This document shows positions 1-6,444 of a stretch of DNA of 6,728 nucleotides, one piece after another (position 1 is the stretch's first letter; each line of letters starts with the position of its first letter). A program made the translations under genes and the position numbers. The notes below the pieces were generated by a model. That model was not told the DNA's origin. It was given only the letters and a program-made list of their open reading frames with translations, and made no database searches. This DNA comes from Pseudomonadota bacterium (GTDB lineage Bacteria > Pseudomonadota > Alphaproteobacteria > Acetobacterales > Acetobacteraceae), in the NCBI GenBank assembly GCA_023424475.1, contig JAFADX010000391.1, positions 1 to 6,728 of the forward strand. The letters are read 5' to 3'.

Positions 1-601
1 GCGCGGGCGTGCGGGCGAACGCCTCGGGCGCCAGGATCTCGGCCGGCTCCAGCCGCGCCAGCAGGGCGGGCAGGTCGGCCGCCGACAGGCTCTCCGTGCC
101 GAAGGCGCCGGTGCTCACGTCGAGCCAGGCGGCGCCGAGATGCTCGCCTGCCGGCGCCAGCGCCAGCAGCCAGGCGGGGCGCGCGGCGTCGAGCAGCGCC
201 TCCTCCGTCACCGTGCCGGGCGTGACGATGCGCACCACCTCCCGCCGGATCGTCGGCGCCTTGCGGCGCTTCTGCTCCTCGGGCGTCTCGGTCTGGTCGC
301 AGAGGGCGACGCGGAAGCCCTGGCGGATCAGGCGGGCGAGGTAGGATTCGACCGCATGGGCGGGCACGCCGCAGAGCGGCACCTTCTCGCCCCGGTGCTC
401 GCCCCGGTAGGACAGCGCGATGTCGAGCGCGGCCGAGGCGATCTCGGCGTCGCCGAACAGCATCTCGAAGAAGTCGCCCATGCGGAAGAACAGCAGCGCA
501 TCCGGGTGCGCGGCCTTGGCGGCGAACCACTGCGCCAGGGCGGGCGTGGCGCCCTCGGCGGGCGGAATCGGCTTGCTCTCCAGCGGCGACGGGACTGACA
601 T
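1..601 (-). CDS. mutS: DNA mismatch repair protein MutS, N-terminal part (runs off left edge)
   Basis: MutS recognises mismatched and looped bases and starts methyl-directed or nick-directed mismatch repair in the cytoplasm. About 200 codons are present of a protein usually near 850-900 residues; the rest lies beyond base 1. What is seen: the mismatch-binding domain I with RMGDFFEM at residues 40-47, where F44-x-E46 matches the Phe-X-Glu motif that stacks on the mismatch. PLCGVPAHAVESYLARL follows at about 75-91. RREVVRIVTPGTVTEEALL at about 119-137 marks the end of domain I and the start of the connector domain. The ATPase and clamp domains are outside the window. The ATG at 601-599 is well supported because an in-frame TAG lies only 12 nt upstream (613-611) and the next Met is residue 41, inside domain I. 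No clear Shine-Dalgarno sequence precedes it. The gene is transcribed away from the VOC gene at 748. Confidence 0.96.
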   Translation of the reverse strand, partial: MSVPSPLESKPIPPAEGATPALAQWFAAKAAHPDALLFFRMGDFFEMLFGDAEIASAALDIALSYRGEHRGEKVPLCGVPAHAVESYLARLIRQGFRVALCDQTETPEEQKRRKAPTIRREVVRIVTPGTVTEEALLDAARPAWLLALAPAGEHLGAAWLDVSTGAFGTESLSAADLPALLARLEPAEILAPEAFARTPA

Positions 602-611
602 GCTGTGGCTC

Positions 612-660
612 TAGAGCAGATCCCGATCAGGTGGAATCTCCTGAACGGGTGAAGATGCTC
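612..660. repeat. Imperfect palindromic hairpin element in the mutS leader
   Basis: Arms CCCGATCAGG (622-631) and CCTGAACGGG (640-649) pair at 9 of 10 positions around an 8-nt loop. A further outer pair GAGCA (614-618) / TGCTC (656-660) makes a long, interrupted stem. The element starts within 13 nt of the mutS start codon and contains the TAG that closes the mutS frame upstream. It would therefore be in the 5' leader of mutS mRNA if transcription starts to its right. Its look (a TCTAGAGC edge followed by a palindrome and GATGCTC) resembles small intergenic repeats that I recall from Acetobacteraceae and other alphaproteobacteria. Only one copy is in this window, so the dispersed nature is inferred. 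Confidence 0.5.
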
Positions 661-734
661 GCAGAAACAACGGGCTGGAGACGTTGCCGTGAGCCAGGGC
701 GAACGGGAACGGCTCTGGACCGGAAACCGGCGAC

Positions 735-743
735 GAGGGAGGG
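735..743 (+). promoter_or_regulatory. Shine-Dalgarno sequence deciding the start of the first VOC gene
   Basis: GAGGGAGGG lies 4 nt before the ATG at 748. It decides against the longer reading of this frame from a GTG at 631 or an ATG at 655, both of which would begin inside the palindromic element. Confidence 0.7.
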
Positions 744-747
744 CGTC

Positions 748-1155
748 ATGCAGCTCGAAGGGCTCGATCACGCGAACCTGCGGTGCCGTCCGCAGGACCT
801 GCCGGCGGCGCTGGCCTTCTACCGCGACCTGCTGGGCCTCGAGGAAGGACCCCGCCCGGACTTCGATTTTCCGGGGCATTGGCTCTATGCGGGCGGGCGG
901 GCGGTCCTGCACCTTGCCTCCCGCGACACGGTCGGCCCGCCCGAGGGCCCGGCCGACGGCGCATCCTTCGAGCATATCGCCTTCCGGGCGCGGGACCTGC
1001 CGGGCGTGCGGGCCACGCTCGCCGAGAGGGGCATTCCCTACGCCGAGGCGCCGCTGCCCGGCTTCCCGTTGCACCAGCTCTTCCTGACCGACCCCTTCGG
1101 CCTCAGGGTGGAACTGACCTTCGACATGGCCGATCCGGTGAACGGCAAGGCGTGA
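748..1155 (+). CDS. VOC superfamily (glyoxalase / extradiol dioxygenase fold) protein, 135 aa
   Basis: A single-domain protein with the paired beta-alpha-beta-beta-beta modules of the vicinal oxygen chelate fold. Visible hallmarks: LDHANLRC at the first strand (His8), LAFYRDLLGL at 22-31 as the helix after it, LHLA with His55, FEHIAFRARDL at 74-84 opening the second module (His76), and DPFGLRVELTF at 115-125 with Glu122 on the last strand. His8, His55, His76 and Glu122 are plausible metal ligands, by family pattern. Such proteins use a divalent metal as isomerases, lyases, dioxygenases or antibiotic-resistance proteins; the substrate cannot be read from this sequence. The length of about 135 residues is usual for the family and likely works as a dimer. 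The ATG at 748 is preferred for its strong ribosome site. Its stop faces that of a second VOC gene 13 bp away. Confidence 0.9.
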   Translation: MQLEGLDHANLRCRPQDLPAALAFYRDLLGLEEGPRPDFDFPGHWLYAGGRAVLHLASRDTVGPPEGPADGASFEHIAFRARDLPGVRATLAERGIPYAEAPLPGFPLHQLFLTDPFGLRVELTFDMADPVNGKA

Positions 1156-1168
1156 GGGTCCGCGCGGA

Positions 1169-1540
1169 TCAGCCCGCGGGTGCCGGTTCCATGAGCTCGA
1201 TCCGGTTGCCGAAGGGATCGTCGACGTAAACGCGGTCCCAGCCTTCGAGGGGTTCCTCGATGCGCGTCGGATGGCCGGCCGCGGCAAGGCGCGAGGCCAG
1301 GCCGGCGAGGTCGCGGACGAGAAGGGCAGGATGGGCCTTCCTTGCCGCGCGGAATTCCTGCTCGACGCCGAGATGGATACGGACGGCCGCGTTCTCGAAC
1401 CAGCATCCGCCGCGGCGGGCCAGGCGCGGCGGCTTCGCGACCTCGGTGATCCCGAGCAGGCCCTCGTAGAAGGCCCGCGCCTCCGCTTCCCGGTGTGGCG
1501 GCATGGCGAGCTGGACGTGATGGAGTGCGGCGACGGGCAT
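1169..1540 (-). CDS. VOC superfamily (glyoxalase-like) protein, 123 aa
   Basis: A second single-domain VOC protein, on the opposite strand and only distantly similar to its neighbour. Seen: LHHVQLAMP at the N-terminus (His7/His8), ARAFYEGLLGI at 21-31, GGCWFENAAVRIHLGV with His56, KAHPALLVRDLAGL with His70, and DDPFGNRIELMEP at 107-119 with Glu115 near the C-terminus. This His/His/His/Glu spacing agrees with a metal-binding VOC enzyme, and the compact 123-residue length with the small glyoxalase-like subgroup. The substrate is unknown. The start at 1540 is chosen because GCAGGAGGC lies 5 nt upstream on the minus strand; the frame stays open further upstream, but that stretch is Arg/Ala-rich and unlike the family. 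It is divergent from the binding-protein gene at 1704, with 163 bp between the two starts. Confidence 0.9.
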   Translation of the reverse strand: MPVAALHHVQLAMPPHREAEARAFYEGLLGITEVAKPPRLARRGGCWFENAAVRIHLGVEQEFRAARKAHPALLVRDLAGLASRLAAAGHPTRIEEPLEGWDRVYVDDPFGNRIELMEPAPAG

Positions 1541-1689
1541 GGCGGGCCTCCTGCGCGACCGGCGGGCGGCAGCATAGGGCATGTTTCGCCCGACCTGGGC
1601 GGCGGCTGCCGAAGGGGAGGAACCCGGCGCCGGTTCCCACCGCCGGCGGGCGGGCCTAGCCTTCGCGCAGGGCACGTCACGTTGCCCCG

Positions 1690-1700
1690 AGGAGGAGAGG
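1690..1700 (+). promoter_or_regulatory. Shine-Dalgarno sequence of the solute-binding protein gene
   Basis: AGGAGGAGAGG ends 3 nt before the ATG at 1704. The AGGAGG core sits 8 nt upstream, which fixes the start so that the protein begins exactly with a signal peptide. Confidence 0.75.
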
Positions 1701-1703
1701 TCC

Positions 1704-3281
1704 ATGTTCCCACGTCGCAGCCTGTTCGCGGCCGGGGCCGCCGGCATGCTCGCCGCGCCCGTCGTCGCGCAGAACACCCGCGCGGCCACGCTGCGCTTCG
1801 TGCCCCAGGCCAATCTCAGCGTGCTCGACCCGATCTTCACGACGGCGACGGTCACCGGGAACCACGGCTACTACGTCTATGACACGCTCTACGGCGTCGA
1901 TGCGCATCTCAGCCCGAAGCCGCAGATGGTCGAGGGGCACGAGACCTCCGCCGACGGCCTGACCTGGACCTTCCGCCTGCGCGAGGGGCTGCGCTTCCAC
2001 GACGGCAGCCCGGTGCGGTCGGCCGACTGCATCGCCTCGGTCGCGCGCTGGTGCGCGCGCGAGCCGATCGGGCAGTTGCTGGCGAGCGTGGTGGAGGAAT
2101 GGCGCGCGGCCGATGACCGCAGCTTCGCCGTGCGGCTGAAGCGGCCCTTCCCGATCATGCTCGAAGCGCTATCCAAGCCCGATTCCTCGACCCCCTTCAT
2201 CATGCCCGAGCGGCTGGCGAAGACCGATCCCGCGCGCGCGATCACCGAGGTGATCGGCTCCGGTCCCTATCGCTTCATTCCCGGCGAATACGATTCCGGC
2301 AGCCGCGTCGTGTACGAGAAGTTCGCCGGCTACGTGCCGCGCAGCGAGCCGGCGGCCTGGACCTCGGGCGGCAAGGTCGCGCATTTCCCGCGCATCGAAT
2401 GGCACGTCCTGCCCGATGCCGCGACCGCCGCGGCCGCGCTGCAGAGCGGCGAGGTGGACTGGTGGGAGCGGCCGCATCCCGACCTGCAGCGGCTGCTCGC
2501 CCGTTCGCGCGACATCCGGCGGGAGGTGACGGACCCGAACGGCAGGCTCGCGGTGATGCGCATGAACGCCCTGCATCCGCCCTTCGACGACGTGAAGGTC
2601 CGCCGCGCGGTGCGCCTCTCGGTCGCGCAGGAGGAATACATGCGCGCCTCCCGCGGCGACGACCGCTCGGACTGGCAGATCTGCCGCAGCCTCTGGCCGC
2701 ACGGCACGCCCTACTACCGCGACGAGGGCGAGGCGATGATGCCGGGCGACCTCGACCGCGCACGCGCCGCACTGCGCGAGGCGGGCTACGCCGACCAGAA
2801 GGTCGTCATCATCAACCCGACCGACTTCCCCGACATCGGTCCGCTCGGCCAGGTGACAGCCGACCGCCTGAAGCGGATCGGCATGAACGTCGAACTCGCC
2901 GAGACCGACTGGGGCACGGTGGTCCAGCGGCGCAGCAACCGCGAGACCGTGGACAAGGGCGGCTGGTCCATCCTGCACACGACCGGCGGTGCGACGGCCT
3001 GGTCCAACCCGGCGCTCTCCTTCCTCGTGCGCGGGCAGGGCACGCGCGGCTGGTTCGGCTGGTGGGAGAGCGCGAAGGCCGAGGAACTCGCCCAGGCCTG
3101 GGTGTTCGAGGGCAACCCCGAGCGCAAGACGGCGCTGGCGCAGGAGCTCGGGCACCTCGCGCTGCAGGACGTGTCCTTCCTCCCGCTCGGGCAGTTCGTG
3201 ATCCGCACCGCCTTCCGGCGCGACATCACGGGCATCCTGCAGGGATCGGCGCCCTACCCCTGGGGCGTGCGGCGCGCCTGA
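1704..3281 (+). CDS. Family 5 extracellular solute-binding protein of an ABC importer (peptide/nickel type), 525 aa
   Basis: A periplasmic receptor that would deliver a peptide, opine, glycoside or similar ligand to an ABC permease; the ligand cannot be deduced. The N-terminus MFPRRSLFAAGAAGML is an export signal with an RR pair at residues 4-5, a hydrophobic Ala/Gly core and a likely cleavage near AAPVVAQ (about 17-23). The twin arginine followed by S-L-F resembles a Tat signal, though Sec export is possible. There is no lipobox Cys. Family 5 landmarks: LSVLDPIF near 38-45, VYDTLYGVD from 58, DGLTWTFRLREGLRFHDGSP at 84-103, GSGPYRF at 185-191, and a C-terminal lobe ending in PLGQFVIRTAFRRDITGIL. 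The length of 525 is normal. No permease or ATPase gene is adjacent in the window, so it is an orphan receptor here. It is divergent from the small VOC gene and precedes maeB by 144 bp. Confidence 0.93.
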   Translation: MFPRRSLFAAGAAGMLAAPVVAQNTRAATLRFVPQANLSVLDPIFTTATVTGNHGYYVYDTLYGVDAHLSPKPQMVEGHETSADGLTWTFRLREGLRFHDGSPVRSADCIASVARWCAREPIGQLLASVVEEWRAADDRSFAVRLKRPFPIMLEALSKPDSSTPFIMPERLAKTDPARAITEVIGSGPYRFIPGEYDSGSRVVYEKFAGYVPRSEPAAWTSGGKVAHFPRIEWHVLPDAATAAAALQSGEVDWWERPHPDLQRLLARSRDIRREVTDPNGRLAVMRMNALHPPFDDVKVRRAVRLSVAQEEYMRASRGDDRSDWQICRSLWPHGTPYYRDEGEAMMPGDLDRARAALREAGYADQKVVIINPTDFPDIGPLGQVTADRLKRIGMNVELAETDWGTVVQRRSNRETVDKGGWSILHTTGGATAWSNPALSFLVRGQGTRGWFGWWESAKAEELAQAWVFEGNPERKTALAQELGHLALQDVSFLPLGQFVIRTAFRRDITGILQGSAPYPWGVRRA

Positions 3282-3294
3282 CGCGCCGCCGGGC

Positions 3295-3333
3295 AGGCTT
3301 TGCGCAGGGCATGAGGTTAACTGCGCAAAGCCT
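3295..3333. terminator. Perfect 13-bp inverted repeat after the binding-protein gene; possible terminator or operator
   Basis: AGGCTTTGCGCAG (3295-3307) and CTGCGCAAAGCCT (3321-3333) are exact reverse complements separated by 13 nt. The element begins 13 nt after the stop of the solute-binding protein gene and ends 92 nt before maeB. It could be a transcription terminator, but no T-tract follows on either strand. It might instead act as an mRNA 3'-end stabilising hairpin or as a dyad for a dimeric regulator of maeB. Its presence is certain; its role is open. Confidence 0.5.
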
Positions 3334-3425
3334 ACTGCGCCTGCGAAGCCGGGGGGTCGCCGCGCCCGGGCCGGGGCTGCACAATACGGCCGACCAACGA
3401 CGCTGAGCCGGAACGGACAAGACCC

Positions 3426-5726
3426 ATGGACGACGCGGAGCACCTGCCCACCGAGGATACGCGCACCGCCCGCGTGACGGCCGAGGAGGCGCTGGCCCTG
3501 CACGCGGAGGGCCGGGCCGGCAAGCTCGAGATCCGCCTGACCAAGCCGCTGATCACGGCGCGCGACCTCAGCCTCGCCTATTCGCCGGGCGTCGCGGAGC
3601 CGTGCCTGCACATCCACCGCGACCCGAAGCTCGCCTACGACTACACGGCGAAGGGGAACTTCGTCGCCGTCATCTCGAACGGGACGGCGGTGCTCGGCCT
3701 CGGCAACCTCGGCGCGCTGGCGTCGAAGCCGGTGATGGAAGGCAAGGTCGCCCTCTTCAAGCGCTTCGCGGACGTGGACGGCATCGACCTGTGCCTGGAC
3801 ACCGAGGACGTGGACGCCTTCGTCAACTCGGTGCGCTACCTCGGGCCGTCCTTCGGGGGCATCAACCTCGAGGACATCAAGGCGCCGGAATGCTTCGTCA
3901 TCGAGCAGCGCCTGCGCGAGCTGATGGACATCCCGGTCTTCCACGACGACCAGCACGGCACGGCGATCGTCGCCGCGGCGGGGCTGATCAACGCGCTGCA
4001 CCTGACCGGGCGCGACATCGCGACGACGCGGCTCGTCATCAACGGGGCGGGCGCGGCCTCGATCGCCTGCGCGGAGCTGGTCAAGGCGATGGGCATGCGG
4101 CCCGAGAACGTGACGCTCTGCGACACCAAGGGCGTCATCTACCGCGGCCGCACGGAACGGATGAACCAGTGGAAGTCGGGCCACGCGGTCGCGACGTCCG
4201 CCCGCACGCTGGCCCAGGCGCTGGAGGGCGCCGATGTCTTCTTCGGCCTTTCGGCCAAGGGCGCGCTGACGCAGGAGATGGTCCGCGCCATGGCGCCGAA
4301 GCCGATCATCTTCGCCATGGCCAATCCGGACCCCGAGATCACGCCGGACGAGGCGCGCGCGGCGCGGCCCGACTGCATCATCGCCACGGGGCGGTCGGAC
4401 TATCCGAACCAGGTCAACAACGTCCTCGGCTTCCCCTTCATCTTCCGCGGCGCGCTCGACGTCCGGGCCTCCACCATCAACGACACCATGAAGATCGCCG
4501 CCGCCGAGGCGCTGGCGATGCTGGCGCGGGAGGACGTGCCCGAGGAAGTGGCGGGCGCGGGCGCCGGCAAGGCCCTGCGCTTCGGGCCCGAATACATCAT
4601 CCCCAACGCCTTCGACCCGCGGCTGATCTCCCGCGTCTCGCCGGCCGTCGCCAGGGCGGCGATGGACAGCGGCGTGGCGCGGCGGCCGCTCATGGACCTG
4701 CAGCGCTATGCGCGCGACCTCGCCAACCGGCTCGACGCCACCGTCGGCGCGCTGGAGGCGATCGCGGAATCGGTGCGCCAGAACCAGAAGCGCGTCGTCT
4801 TCGCCGAGGGCGAGGAGGAGAAGGTGATCCGCGCCGCCATCGCCTTCCGCAATGCCGGCTACGGCACGCCCGTGCTGGTCGGCCGGGAGGAGCGGATCAA
4901 CGCGATCACGGCCGCGCTTGGCGTCCCGCTGCCGGAGGGGATCGAGATCCACAACGCGCGGCTGTCGGATTCCAACCGGCGCTACGCGGAGTTCCTCTAC
5001 GGCAGGCGCCAGCGCGAGGGCTTCCTGTTCCGCGACTGCCAGCGCCTGGTGAACCAGGACCGCAACGTCTTCGCCGCCTGCATGGTGGCGACCGGCGACG
5101 CGGATGCGATCGTGACCGGCACCACGCGGTCCTACTCGGTGGCGATGGAGGGCATCTCCATGGCGATCGACCCGGTGCCGGGGCGCGTCGTCTTCGGGCT
5201 GTCGATCATCGTCTCCCGCCGCGCCGGCACGGTGCTGGTGGCCGATACCGCCGTGCACGAGCGGCCGGATGCGGAGACGCTGGCCGGCATCGCGCGGGGG
5301 TCCGCCGCCGCGGCGCGGCGGCTGGGGCTGGAGCCGCGCGTGGCCTTCCTGTCCTTCTCCACCTTCGGCGACCCGCGCGGGACCATCCCCGGCAGCATCC
5401 GCGACGCGGTGAAGCTGCTGACGGAAAAGGGCGCGGATTTCGAGTTCGACGGGGAGATGGCGGCGGACGTCGCGCTCGACCCGGGGCTGCGGGCCTCGCT
5501 CTATCCCTTCTCGCGCCTGACCGGGCCGGCGAACATCCTGATCATGCCGGGCCTGCACGCCGCACATATCCTGACGCGGTCGGTGCCGCGGCTGACCAGC
5601 GCGACGGTGATCGGGCCGCTGCTCACCGGCCTGTCGCATTCGGCGCAGATCGTGCCGATGCAGGCCGGGGTGAACCAGATCCTCGACGTTGCCTGCCTCG
5701 CCGCCCACGCCTCGACCATCAAGTGA
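3426..5726 (+). CDS. maeB: NADP-dependent malic enzyme with C-terminal phosphotransacetylase-like domain, 766 aa
   Basis: Oxidative decarboxylation of L-malate to pyruvate and CO2 with reduction of NAD(P)+, linking the TCA cycle to gluconeogenesis and NADPH supply in the cytoplasm. Malic N-terminal domain: SLAYSPGVAEPC (49-60) with Tyr52 as probable general acid and MEGKVALFK with Lys107 as probable general base. NLEDIKAPE (147-155) and FHDDQHGT (172-179) supply acidic metal ligands. The Rossmann domain has NGAGAAS at 206-212 and CDTKGVIYRGR after it. From about 455 (KRVVFAEGEEEKVIRAA) to the end is a PTA/PTB-like domain. In studied MaeB proteins this domain is regulatory, binding acetyl-CoA, rather than a working phosphotransacetylase. 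At 766 residues it is full length (E. coli MaeB is about 759). NADP preference is inferred from the family; alphaproteobacteria also have NAD-dependent paralogues (dme) of the same architecture. The ribosome site before the ATG is weak. The stop overlaps the next gene. Confidence 0.96.
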   Translation: MDDAEHLPTEDTRTARVTAEEALALHAEGRAGKLEIRLTKPLITARDLSLAYSPGVAEPCLHIHRDPKLAYDYTAKGNFVAVISNGTAVLGLGNLGALASKPVMEGKVALFKRFADVDGIDLCLDTEDVDAFVNSVRYLGPSFGGINLEDIKAPECFVIEQRLRELMDIPVFHDDQHGTAIVAAAGLINALHLTGRDIATTRLVINGAGAASIACAELVKAMGMRPENVTLCDTKGVIYRGRTERMNQWKSGHAVATSARTLAQALEGADVFFGLSAKGALTQEMVRAMAPKPIIFAMANPDPEITPDEARAARPDCIIATGRSDYPNQVNNVLGFPFIFRGALDVRASTINDTMKIAAAEALAMLAREDVPEEVAGAGAGKALRFGPEYIIPNAFDPRLISRVSPAVARAAMDSGVARRPLMDLQRYARDLANRLDATVGALEAIAESVRQNQKRVVFAEGEEEKVIRAAIAFRNAGYGTPVLVGREERINAITAALGVPLPEGIEIHNARLSDSNRRYAEFLYGRRQREGFLFRDCQRLVNQDRNVFAACMVATGDADAIVTGTTRSYSVAMEGISMAIDPVPGRVVFGLSIIVSRRAGTVLVADTAVHERPDAETLAGIARGSAAAARRLGLEPRVAFLSFSTFGDPRGTIPGSIRDAVKLLTEKGADFEFDGEMAADVALDPGLRASLYPFSRLTGPANILIMPGLHAAHILTRSVPRLTSATVIGPLLTGLSHSAQIVPMQAGVNQILDVACLAAHASTIK

Positions 5727-6163
5727 GCGGTGCGGGAGACATCCTGACGATCGGCTACGAGCGCGCGACGCCGGCCAGCCTGCTGGCGGCGCTGCGCGGC
5801 GCGGGGGTGCGGACGCTGGTGGATGTGCGGGCGCTCGCGAACAGCCGCAAGCCGGGCTTCGCGAAGGGCGCGCTGTCGGCGGCCCTGGAGGAAGCCGGGA
5901 TCGGCTACCTGCACCTGCGCGCCCTCGGCACGCCGGCCGAAGGGCGCCAGGCGGTGCGGTCGGGGCGGCCCGAGGTCATGCGGCGGATCTTCGCCGCGCA
6001 TCTCGCCGGGACCGAGGCGCAGGCGGCGCTGGCCAACCTCTCGGACCTCGCGCGGCGCCAGCGGGTCTGCCTGCTCTGCCTCGAGGACGATCCGCGGCAG
6101 TGCCACCGGACGCTGGTGGCCGAGGCCGTGGGCCTGCCGACGACGCACCTGCATCCCGCCTGA
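5723..6163 (+). CDS. DUF488 family protein, 146 aa, overlapping the end of maeB
   Basis: A small protein of a widespread family of unknown function. Family features: an N-terminal strand DILTIGYERA (6-15), where the family usually has TIGH/TIGY, and LVDVRALANSRKPGF at 32-46. GIGYLHLRALG follows at 59-69. The C-terminal block VCLLCLEDDPRQCHRTLVA at 115-133 carries Cys116, Cys119, Cys127, His128 and Arg129, the most conserved part of the family. No signal peptide or membrane segment is seen, so it is probably cytoplasmic. The GTG at 5723 shares GTGA with the maeB stop (4-nt overlap). No Shine-Dalgarno sequence is evident, so translation is probably coupled to maeB and the two form one transcript. 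The first residues look native to the family directly after this start. The link to malate metabolism is positional only. Confidence 0.88.
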   Translation: MSGAGDILTIGYERATPASLLAALRGAGVRTLVDVRALANSRKPGFAKGALSAALEEAGIGYLHLRALGTPAEGRQAVRSGRPEVMRRIFAAHLAGTEAQAALANLSDLARRQRVCLLCLEDDPRQCHRTLVAEAVGLPTTHLHPA

Positions 6164-6444
6164 CACCCGGCGGACGAAGATCCCGCCCGTGGCCCCGCCC
6201 GGCGCATGAGGGGCACGAAGGTGAAACCTGCGGGCGCCTGGCATGGGCATCCGTTCGGAGACGCCGGCAGCGGCCGCGCCTCGACACTGTCGCTGGGTGG
6301 CCGGTGGAGCCGGTGCTGCTCGCCGAAACGCGCCGCGTGGCGCGTGCCCGAACAGCCTCCGAGGGCGCGACGCGGGTTCCGTGGGGCTTCGATGCCGGTC
6401 GTGCGGGCCTCGCAGCCGGACGTTCCGGCGTGACGCCGGCTGCC
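6164..6444. other. Convergent intergenic region, no gene recognised
   Basis: This 281-bp stretch lies between the end of the DUF488 gene and the end of the minus-strand gene. It carries only a 75-codon open frame (6206-6433, +). That frame has no ribosome site and an Arg/Pro/Gly-rich composition typical of noncoding GC-rich DNA. It contains several short GC-rich inverted repeats, among them ACGCGCC (6328-6334) / GGCGCGT (6339-6345) around a 4-nt loop. A terminator for the maeB-DUF488 unit is expected here, but none with a T-tract is visible. Confidence 0.6.
6412..6443 (-). terminator. GC-rich hairpin directly after the minus-strand gene, terminator-like without T-tract
   Basis: GCAGCCGG (6412-6419) and CCGGCTGC (6436-6443) pair perfectly. 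After one unpaired A the stem continues with CGT (6421-6423) / ACG (6433-6435), leaving a 9-nt loop. It starts 1 nt beyond the stop codon of the minus-strand gene at 6445. The placement suits a terminator or an mRNA-stabilising hairpin, but no run of T follows on either strand. Confidence 0.4.

Noticed and set aside
631..747. Longer start for the first VOC gene (GTG at 631 or ATG at 655)
   Set aside because: These starts lie inside the palindromic element, have no ribosome site, and would add residues outside the VOC fold. The ATG at 748 has a strong Shine-Dalgarno sequence.
1619..1637. GGAACC...GGTTCC inverted repeat between the divergent VOC and binding-protein genes, considered as an operator
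   Set aside because: The arms are only 6 bp, and the GC-rich centre makes a chance match likely. No recognised regulator site pattern.
1665..1674. GCGCAGGGCA shared with 3302-3311, considered as a repeated regulatory motif
   Set aside because: A 10-bp match of G and C-rich bases is weak in this composition, and the second copy is only part of the inverted repeat arm plus loop.
1541..1855. N-terminal extension of the minus-strand VOC gene to 228 residues
   Set aside because: It would run through the divergent promoter region and into the signal-peptide region of the binding-protein gene. The extra residues are Arg/Ala-rich, and a good ribosome site precedes the ATG at 1540.
3380..3385. CACAAT considered as a -10 box for maeB
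   Set aside because: No acceptable -35 hexamer 16-18 bp upstream; a single weak hexamer is not enough.
2169..5708. A 1179-codon uninterrupted open frame on the minus strand, antisense to the binding protein and maeB genes
   Set aside because: It is very rich in Arg, His, Gly and Asp, has no family motif, and spans two well-supported genes plus their intergenic region. Long antisense frames are expected at this GC content because stop codons are rare.
3602..5722. Upstream extension of the DUF488 frame through most of maeB
   Set aside because: It is a shadow frame of maeB with Arg/Gly/Ala-rich translation. The DUF488 similarity begins only after the GTG at 5723.
6206..6433. 75-codon open frame downstream of the DUF488 gene
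   Set aside because: No ribosome site, composition of a chance frame, and no recognisable motif.
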